Assembly (NCBI GenBank): GCA_005880805.1
Contig: VBFZ01000102.1
Location: 1-5,481 of the forward strand
DNA length: 5,481 nucleotides
Direction of reading: 5' to 3'
From: Chloroflexota bacterium
Lineage (GTDB): Bacteria; Chloroflexota; Limnocylindria; Limnocylindrales; CSP1-4
Position numbers and translations under genes: made by a program. Each line of letters starts with the position of its first letter. Position 1 is the first letter of the stretch. The notes beneath the pieces were generated by a model, which did no database searches, was not told the origin of the DNA, and saw only the letters and a list, made by a program, of their open reading frames with translations. Positions 1-4,285 of the stretch are shown piece after piece.

Positions 1-879
1 CGGGCTGAAGGAGGCGCAGTCGCCGCCGGCGTCAACGTGGACGTTGGTCAGCGAGCCGTCGCCGGTGTTCGTCTCGGTCACGACGATCGTCACCGAGTCG
101 CCGGCATGGATCTTGGTCGCCGAGACGCTCTTGAGCGTCAGCGAGGTCGATGGGCTCACGACGTCGACGCTGCCCTGCTGGTGCTCGCCGGTGGCGGGCA
201 CGGCATGGCCGAGCGCGTCGGTGCCCTTGCCGTCGGCGGTCCAGCTGAAGTCGCTGGCCGGCGCCGAGAATGCGCACGTGAAGTCCACGGCCTCGCTCGA
301 AGCGAGCGAGCCGCTGAAGGCCCCGCCGCCGACCTTCGTCGACGAGGCGACCCAGTTCGCCGCGCACGGGCCAGTGCCGTCCACGTGGACGTTGGTGATC
401 GTGCCTTCGCCGGTGTTGGCCTCGCGGACGACGATCGTGACCGAGTCGCCCTCGTGGACCTGCGCCGGAGCGTTGGTTCGAATGGTCAGGGTCGTGGCCG
501 GCATCAGGACGTCGTAAGACCCGTTTACCGTCTCGTTGGCAAGCGAGGCGGCATCGCCCAGCTCGTCCGTGCCATGACCTGTCGCCGACCAGTTGAAGTC
601 GTTGCCGTCAGCGATGAAGGTGCAGGTGAAGTCGACGGCCTGGCCGGTCGACAGGCTGCCGCTGAAGGCGCCGCCACCCACCTTGGTCGCCGAGGCGATC
701 CACTTGCCCGCGGTGGTGCCCGTCGTCGGGCACGAGTTCGTGCCGGTGATGTTGACGTTCGAGAGCGTCGATTCGCCGGTGTTCGTCTCACGAACGACCA
801 GGGTGATCGACGAGTTCACGTCGATGAAGCTGCCGTCCGTTGGGTTCGACGACTGGAGAACGAGCGTGGTCGTCGCCGT
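1..879 (-). repeat. Tandem protein repeats in the surface gene (units 499-879, 151-498, partial 1-150)
   Basis: Three consecutive units encode the same fold: residues 430-556, 557-672 and 673-722 (cut by the edge). Each starts with a short strand (TTTLVL, TTLTIR, TSLTLK). Next comes a T-I/L-V-V-x-E-x-N-T-G core, then a T/S-N-V-x-V/I strand. Units 1 and 2 share the identical 12-residue stretch TKVGGGAFSGSL (494-505 and 610-621), then AVDFTC, D-F-x-W and G-T-D-x-L-G. Each complete unit has two cysteines (C479/C515 and C601/C631) that could form an intradomain disulfide; the partial unit shows the first (C717). The TNTG...L-TNV pattern resembles DUF11/DUF7507-type repeats. The shared stretches differ at many synonymous sites, so the duplication is old and kept at protein level. 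Confidence 0.85.
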
Positions 880-2166
880 CTTGCGCGGATCGACGAAGGT
901 GACCGTCGCGTCGGCAAACCCGCCGTTGTTCGGGACGGTCTTCGTTTGACAGGCGGGGCTTGGCAGCTTGTAACCCGTCGGCGGATCGGTCTCGCAGATC
1001 GTGTAGGTATCCGGCTTGGCGGGATCGATCTCGATGACACCGTTGGCGCTGTTCGCGTCGTTGGTGCCGTTATCGGTGATCGTCAGCGTGCCGGAGCCGC
1101 CCGGAATGGGATTCGGGCTGACGGTAAAGGTTGCGCCGCCCAGGGGATTGCCCTGCGCATCGCGCTTCTGGATCCGCAGCTTGCCGCAGTTGTTGAGATC
1201 GATCGGGAACGGATCAACGGTGTCCTTCAGCTGCGAGCTGCTGACGTCACCGCCGGCGCGCGTCCGGATGCTGCCGGCCGAAAGGCCAGGGCATGCGGTC
1301 TGGATGCCGAGCTCGGCGAGATCGATGGAAGCCTCGGCGAACTCGAAGCTCGGGATCGTGTAACCGAAGCCTGCATTCGCGAGGTCGACGAAGTTCGTCG
1401 CGGAATGAACTGCCGTGCCGCTGGTGATGTCGTTCACGGTCACGGTCTCGCCTGCGACCTGGCCGCTCTTCAGGCAGTTGGAAACGCCGGCGACTTCGTA
1501 CACGGTCACGACCGGAACCGAACCGCCATTCGAGAACTCGAGGGCGACGATCAGGTCGCCGACCGAGCGATCGGGCTTGGAGACGCCGGGGGCGCCTGGA
1601 AAGACCTTGAAGGGGTTGCGGTTGAGCTCGAAGTCGACGTGCGTGTCGCCGTTGTTGATGATTCGCTCGGCGCCCATGTAGAAGAAGGCGCTGTTGCCGA
1701 CGAACTTGGCGTATGCCATCACGTGCTTGATGTCGTCCTTGCCCGTAATGGGGCCGGTGTCGTAGCCCCAGGTACAGGTATCGAGCTCCTTGGCCCCGCC
1801 GATGAACTGGTCGTCGGTGTTGGAGTTCGCCTTGTCGGCGATGAGCTTCGAGACGGGTGGTGTCGCCGGGTCTACGACGCCGTTGCCTGACGCGCCGTCG
1901 AGCCAGTCGTCACCGTTGGTGAGCGACCCGTCGATCTGGGCTGCCGGGATCGCGCCCGGATTGGAAGCCGCGTCGCCCGACTTGAGGTCGCCGTCGACCT
2001 CGAAGCCCTGGACGGTGCCGGCCTTGAGGACCGGGCCGGCCGAAAGTGCGGTCCTGGGTGCCGCGTACTGCAGCAGCAGCGACAGGACAAACAAAAACAC
2101 CCACAGGAGCGTGAAGCTCTTGCGAGTGCCCGCGCTCACGGCGAGCGCACCCCGAGACCCCTTCAT
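1..2166 (-). CDS. Secreted multidomain surface protein: CnaB/SpaA-like domain plus tandem Ig-like repeats (3' end outside window)
   Basis: The minus-strand frame is open for 722 codons from ATG at 2166 to the left edge without a stop, so the C-terminus is missing. The start is fixed by a GGAGGT ribosome site 9 nt upstream. Residues 1-43 look like a signal peptide: basic residues (K2, R5, R15, K16), a hydrophobic core at about 18-36, and likely cleavage near ALSA-G44. Residues 44-326 form a beta-rich domain with few cysteines (C131, C231, C292). From memory, its segments FYMGAER, DFELN, GDLIVALEF and EASIDLAEL, and the LKDTVDP that precedes C327, recur in actinobacterial secreted proteins just before a prealbumin-like fold. 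Residues 327-427 fit a CnaB/SpaA domain (KLRIQKRDAQGNPLGGATF, then ICETDPPTGY). From 430 onward come Ig-like/DUF11-like repeats of 116-127 residues. The likely role is a cell-surface stalk or adhesin; the ligand is unknown. No sortase signal or membrane anchor is visible because the end is cut. The gene is monocistronic at its 5' side and divergent from argS. Confidence 0.9.
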   Translation of the reverse strand, partial: MKGSRGALAVSAGTRKSFTLLWVFLFVLSLLLQYAAPRTALSAGPVLKAGTVQGFEVDGDLKSGDAASNPGAIPAAQIDGSLTNGDDWLDGASGNGVVDPATPPVSKLIADKANSNTDDQFIGGAKELDTCTWGYDTGPITGKDDIKHVMAYAKFVGNSAFFYMGAERIINNGDTHVDFELNRNPFKVFPGAPGVSKPDRSVGDLIVALEFSNGGSVPVVTVYEVAGVSNCLKSGQVAGETVTVNDITSGTAVHSATNFVDLANAGFGYTIPSFEFAEASIDLAELGIQTACPGLSAGSIRTRAGGDVSSSQLKDTVDPFPIDLNNCGKLRIQKRDAQGNPLGGATFTVSPNPIPGGSGTLTITDNGTNDANSANGVIEIDPAKPDTYTICETDPPTGYKLPSPACQTKTVPNNGGFADATVTFVDPRKTATTTLVLQSSNPTDGSFIDVNSSITLVVRETNTGESTLSNVNITGTNSCPTTGTTAGKWIASATKVGGGAFSGSLSTGQAVDFTCTFIADGNDFNWSATGHGTDELGDAASLANETVNGSYDVLMPATTLTIRTNAPAQVHEGDSVTIVVREANTGEGTITNVHVDGTGPCAANWVASSTKVGGGAFSGSLASSEAVDFTCAFSAPASDFSWTADGKGTDALGHAVPATGEHQQGSVDVVSPSTSLTLKSVSATKIHAGDSVTIVVTETNTGDGSLTNVHVDAGGDCASFSP

Positions 2167-2175
2167 TCTGTTTTT

Positions 2176-2181
2176 ACCTCC
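2176..2181 (-). promoter_or_regulatory. Ribosome binding site of the surface-protein gene
   Basis: The minus strand reads GGAGGT, 9 nt before the ATG at 2166, with an A-rich spacer (AAAAACAGA). This is a near-perfect Shine-Dalgarno sequence. It decides the start of the surface gene, which has the signal-peptide sequence immediately after it. Confidence 0.85.
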
Positions 2182-2213
2182 GAAATCCCCGAGACCAACC
2201 GACGACAGAACAA

Positions 2214-2230
2214 CCTCGTGTGACGCGAGG
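2214..2230. repeat. Small inverted repeat CCTCG/CGAGG
   Basis: CCTCG (2214-2218) and CGAGG (2226-2230) are perfect inverted copies around a 7-nt loop, 48 bp upstream of the surface-gene start. A 5-bp stem is short and may be chance. There is no T-run that would make it a terminator. Confidence 0.25.
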
Positions 2231-2257
2231 CGGTGGTGCCGGCTTCCCCTCTCAACG

Positions 2258-2307
2258 GGACCCCCGGCGATCCCTGGACCCCCTGGGCGGACCAGATGAA
2301 CGGTCCG
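2258..2307 (-). promoter_or_regulatory. Possible leader-RNA pairing cluster upstream of the surface gene
   Basis: Read on the minus strand, one GGACC element (complement of 2302-2306) is followed by three GGTCC elements (complements of 2289-2293, 2276-2280 and 2258-2262). The nearest pair makes a 6-bp hairpin, CGGACC/GGTCCG (2302-2307 with 2288-2293), with an 8-nt loop. Pairing with either of the other two copies would exclude it. If the transcript starts upstream of 2307, this would lie in the 5' leader. No known riboswitch family is recognised. Confidence 0.3.
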
Positions 2308-2401
2308 TCGACAAGTGCCGCGGCAGCGTACCGCCGCGAGGCCGCCAAAGGTACTAGGACGAAGTGCGCTCTTCCACATCCAATTTCACTAGACCGCACC
2401 T

Positions 2402-2427
2402 AATTGCGACACGCGGTGTTGGCAATT
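2402..2427. promoter_or_regulatory. AT-richer dyad, candidate operator or hairpin
   Basis: AATTGC (2402-2407) is mirrored by GCAATT (2422-2427), and inside it GACAC (2408-2412) pairs with GTGTT (2416-2420) with one G-T wobble. The loop is GCG and one G (2421) is bulged. This gives an 11-bp stem, the strongest inverted repeat I found in the window. It lies in the divergent intergenic region, about 235 bp from the surface-gene start and about 90 bp upstream of the putative argS -10 box, so it could be a repressor site for either gene. There is no T-tract, which argues against a terminator. Confidence 0.4.
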
Positions 2428-2515
2428 TCGGTGCTGACGAGCAACAAGGTCCTGGTACGTCCGGCCCGTCTTCGGCAAGCCCGCACGGGCCGCCGGGCAC
2501 TCACCGACGACCCGA

Positions 2516-2521
2516 TACCAT
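2516..2521 (+). promoter_or_regulatory. Putative -10 box (TACCAT) of argS
   Basis: TACCAT fits the TANNNT consensus of GC-rich bacteria. It is followed by exactly 6 nt and then ATG at 2528, the spacing expected when the transcript begins on the A of the start codon (leaderless mRNA). No TTGACA-like -35 element sits 16-18 bp upstream, which is common for this promoter type but also weakens the call. Confidence 0.45.
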
Positions 2522-2527
2522 GCCCGG

Positions 2528-2560
2528 ATGACCACGCCGAACGGACGACCGACGAGGTGA
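2528..2560 (+). CDS. Possible leaderless 10-residue leader peptide upstream of argS
   Basis: ATG at 2528 opens a ten-codon frame encoding MTTPNGRPTR, ending in TGA at 2558-2560. The TGA overlaps the GTG start of argS (GTGA, 2557-2560), a layout typical of translational coupling. The peptide contains two Arg codons, CGA and AGG, both normally uncommon in GC-rich genomes, and AGG is the last sense codon. A second tiny frame, ATG at 2520 (M-P-G-stop), overlaps the leader start in the same way (ATGA, 2528-2531). With the -10 box at 2516-2521 the mRNA would begin at 2528. Role proposed: sensing charged tRNA-Arg or delivering ribosomes to argS, which has no good Shine-Dalgarno of its own. It may also be coincidence, or an indel may hide a true argS start at 2528. 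Confidence 0.35.
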   Translation: MTTPNGRPTR

Positions 2561-4263
2561 CAACTCCCGCGGCGGGCGATTCGCTCCGACGGGACGTGAC
2601 CCTCGCACTCACCGAGGCCTGGCGACGGGTGGTGGCCTCGGGTGGGCTGCCGGCGCCTGGGCCTGGCGGGGCGGAATCGCCGCCGGTCCAGGTCGAGCGG
2701 CCGGCGAATCCCGAGCATGGGGACTTCGCCTCAAGCCTCGCCATGAAGCTGGCCCGGCCCTATCGTCGACCGCCGCTTGCGATCGCCGAGGCAATCGCCA
2801 ACGAGCTCCTCAAGGGATCGACGTCACCCGCTGCGGCCGGTAGGTCCGGCCTGATCGAGTCGGTCGAGGTCGCGCCGCCCGGCTTCATCAACGTCCGCCT
2901 GTCCGACTCCGCACTCGAGCAGACCATCGACCGCGTGCTCGCCGAGCCTGCGACCTGGGGAACGGTCCAGGTGCCGAACCCTCAGCACGTCAACGTCGAG
3001 TTCGTCTCGGCCAACCCGACCGGCCCGCTGCACATCGGCAACGCACGGGGCGCGTTCGTGGGCGATCTCCTGGCGCGCGTGCTGACTGCGGCCGGCCACC
3101 AGGTGACGCGCGAGTACTACTTCAACGACTTCAACGCGCAGGTCCGCAACCTCGGGGCGTCGGTGCTGGCGGTGCGCGCGGGCGAGCCGATCCCGCAGGA
3201 CGGCTACCACGGCGACTACGTCGGTGACCTTGCGCGCGAGGTGCCGCCCGAAGTGCTCGCGGAGGCCGCCGCGAGCGACGATCCAGGCGGTCGGATCGGG
3301 CTCTGGGCGTCCGAACGCGTACGCGCCGGCATCGAGGACAGCCTGGAACGGCTCGGGGTCCACTTCGACCTCTGGAAGACCGAGGGGTCGCTCCACCGCG
3401 AAGGCTGGGTGGCGCGAGCTGTCGAGCGGCTGCGGGCCGGTGGGTACGTTTACGAGCAGGGCGGCGCGACCTGGTTCCGGTCGACCGCCTTCGGCGACGA
3501 CAAGGACCGAGTCATCTACCGCTCGAACGGGGAGCCGACCTACTTCGCGTCCGACATCGGCTACGTAACGGAGAAGTTCAGCCGGGGCTTCGACCACCTG
3601 ATCTACGTCTGGGGCGCCGACCACCACGGGACGGTTGCGCGCGTCCGCAACGCCGCCGAGGCGATGGGCTACGACAAGGCCGCCGTGGAGATGATCCTGA
3701 TCGCGTGGGTCCGCTTCGTGCGTGAAGGCCGGGAGATCTCGATGTCCAAGCGGTCGGGCGAGTTCATCACGCTCGACGATCTGCTGGACGAGGTCGGCGT
3801 CGATGCCGCCCGCTGGTTCTTCGGCTCGCGCGGCCACACAACGGGCATCGACTTCGACATCGAGCTGGCCAAGAAGCAATCAGCCGAGAACCCGGTCTAC
3901 TACGTCCAGTACGCCCACGCTCGGATTGCCTCGATCCTGCGCAAGGGGACGGAGCGAGGCTTGACGCACGCGCCGTCCATGGCCGGCGCGTTGGGGGGCG
4001 AGCCGGAAGCCGTGCTGGCACGGGCCGTCGCCCGCTTCCCGGAGGTGGTCGAGGACGCTGCCGCCGCCGAGGAGACGCAGGGAGTCACGGCATACGCGAC
4101 GGAGCTGGCGACGACGTTCCACGGGTTCTATCGGGATGCCCGTGTGCTCGAGCCGGATGAACCGGAGCGGTCAGCTCGCCGGCTGGCGCTGGTGGCGGCC
4201 ACGCGCATCACCATCGCGAACGCACTGGGCCTGCTCGGGATCTCCGCTCCGGAGTCGATGTAG
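2557..4263 (+). CDS. argS: Arginyl-tRNA synthetase (class I)
   Basis: The enzyme charges tRNA-Arg with arginine using ATP, in the cytoplasm, for translation. It is complete at 568 residues, normal for bacterial ArgS. The N-terminal tRNA-recognition domain (about 10-118) carries HGDF (54-57) and GFINVRL (109-115). The class I catalytic domain has the HIGH-type signature FVSANPTGPLHIGNARG (149-165, with HIGN at 159-162), the family stretch GADHHG, and the KMSKS-type loop SMSKRSG (395-401). The C-terminal anticodon-binding (DALR) domain starts around YVQYAHAR (449-456) and ends with the family-typical LGLLGISAPESM. I chose GTG at 2557 because the protein then starts right before the first conserved helix. 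The frame is open upstream to a TAA at 2401-2403, but that extension resembles nothing and has no ribosome site. GTG 2557 also lacks a strong Shine-Dalgarno and overlaps the stop of a small leader frame, which suggests coupling. It converges on the metallopeptidase gene, leaving 22 bp. Confidence 0.97.
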   Translation: MTTPAAGDSLRRDVTLALTEAWRRVVASGGLPAPGPGGAESPPVQVERPANPEHGDFASSLAMKLARPYRRPPLAIAEAIANELLKGSTSPAAAGRSGLIESVEVAPPGFINVRLSDSALEQTIDRVLAEPATWGTVQVPNPQHVNVEFVSANPTGPLHIGNARGAFVGDLLARVLTAAGHQVTREYYFNDFNAQVRNLGASVLAVRAGEPIPQDGYHGDYVGDLAREVPPEVLAEAAASDDPGGRIGLWASERVRAGIEDSLERLGVHFDLWKTEGSLHREGWVARAVERLRAGGYVYEQGGATWFRSTAFGDDKDRVIYRSNGEPTYFASDIGYVTEKFSRGFDHLIYVWGADHHGTVARVRNAAEAMGYDKAAVEMILIAWVRFVREGREISMSKRSGEFITLDDLLDEVGVDAARWFFGSRGHTTGIDFDIELAKKQSAENPVYYVQYAHARIASILRKGTERGLTHAPSMAGALGGEPEAVLARAVARFPEVVEDAAAAEETQGVTAYATELATTFHGFYRDARVLEPDEPERSARRLALVAATRITIANALGLLGISAPESM

Positions 4264-4283
4264 TCGACGACGGCGATGTCGAC
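4263..4283. terminator. Weak candidate stem between convergent genes
   Basis: Two GTCGAC copies (4263-4268 and 4278-4283), each itself palindromic, can form a 6-bp stem with a 9-nt loop. The stem begins on the last base of the argS stop codon and lies between the two convergent stops. Neither side has a T-tract, so it is at best a weak bidirectional terminator and could be chance in GC-rich DNA. Confidence 0.2.
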
Positions 4284-4285
4284 GG

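Larger units (their letters stand above)
2167..2515. other. Divergent intergenic region between the surface gene and argS
   Basis: I see no convincing gene in these 349 bases. Short open frames on both strands lack ribosome sites and recognisable protein sequence. The part next to the surface gene (about 2205-2345) is GC-rich and carries small stems built from GGACC/GGTCC. The part from about 2345 to 2455 is clearly AT-richer than the surroundings, has a strong dyad at 2402-2427 and a direct repeat CAATTTC (2381-2387 and 2423-2429), and is where promoter or operator elements would be expected. I could not pick a convincing -35/-10 pair for the surface gene. The best -10-like box on the minus strand is TAGTAC near 2351-2356, without a well-spaced -35. 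Confidence 0.6.

Noticed and set aside
470..486. GGTTCGAAT, which looks like the T-loop of a tRNA
   Set aside because: It is inside a well-supported coding repeat (Thr-Ile-Arg-Thr-Asn on the minus strand) and no acceptor, D or anticodon stems surround it.
37..1890. Long plus-strand open frame (617 codons) across the left third
   Set aside because: Its translation is Arg/Gly/Asp/Val-rich, low in complexity and matches no fold. The minus strand over the same DNA gives a signal peptide, a CnaB-like domain and clear repeats with a strong ribosome site. The plus frame is an antisense shadow of GC-biased codons.
2320..2340. T-box-like GTACCGC sequence upstream of argS
   Set aside because: T-box leaders regulate many synthetase genes, but the GGGTGG part of the conserved motif is absent, no terminator follows and no specifier stem is seen.
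2404..2556. In-frame upstream extension of argS to TTG 2404 (or GTG 2416/2431)
   Set aside because: The added residues do not resemble ArgS, no ribosome site precedes these codons, the first two fall inside the dyad, and the better promoter-like box lies downstream at 2516-2521.
2824..3879. Minus-strand open frame (351 codons) inside argS
   Set aside because: It lies fully within argS, whose catalytic motifs are intact. Its translation has no recognisable domain and no ribosome site.
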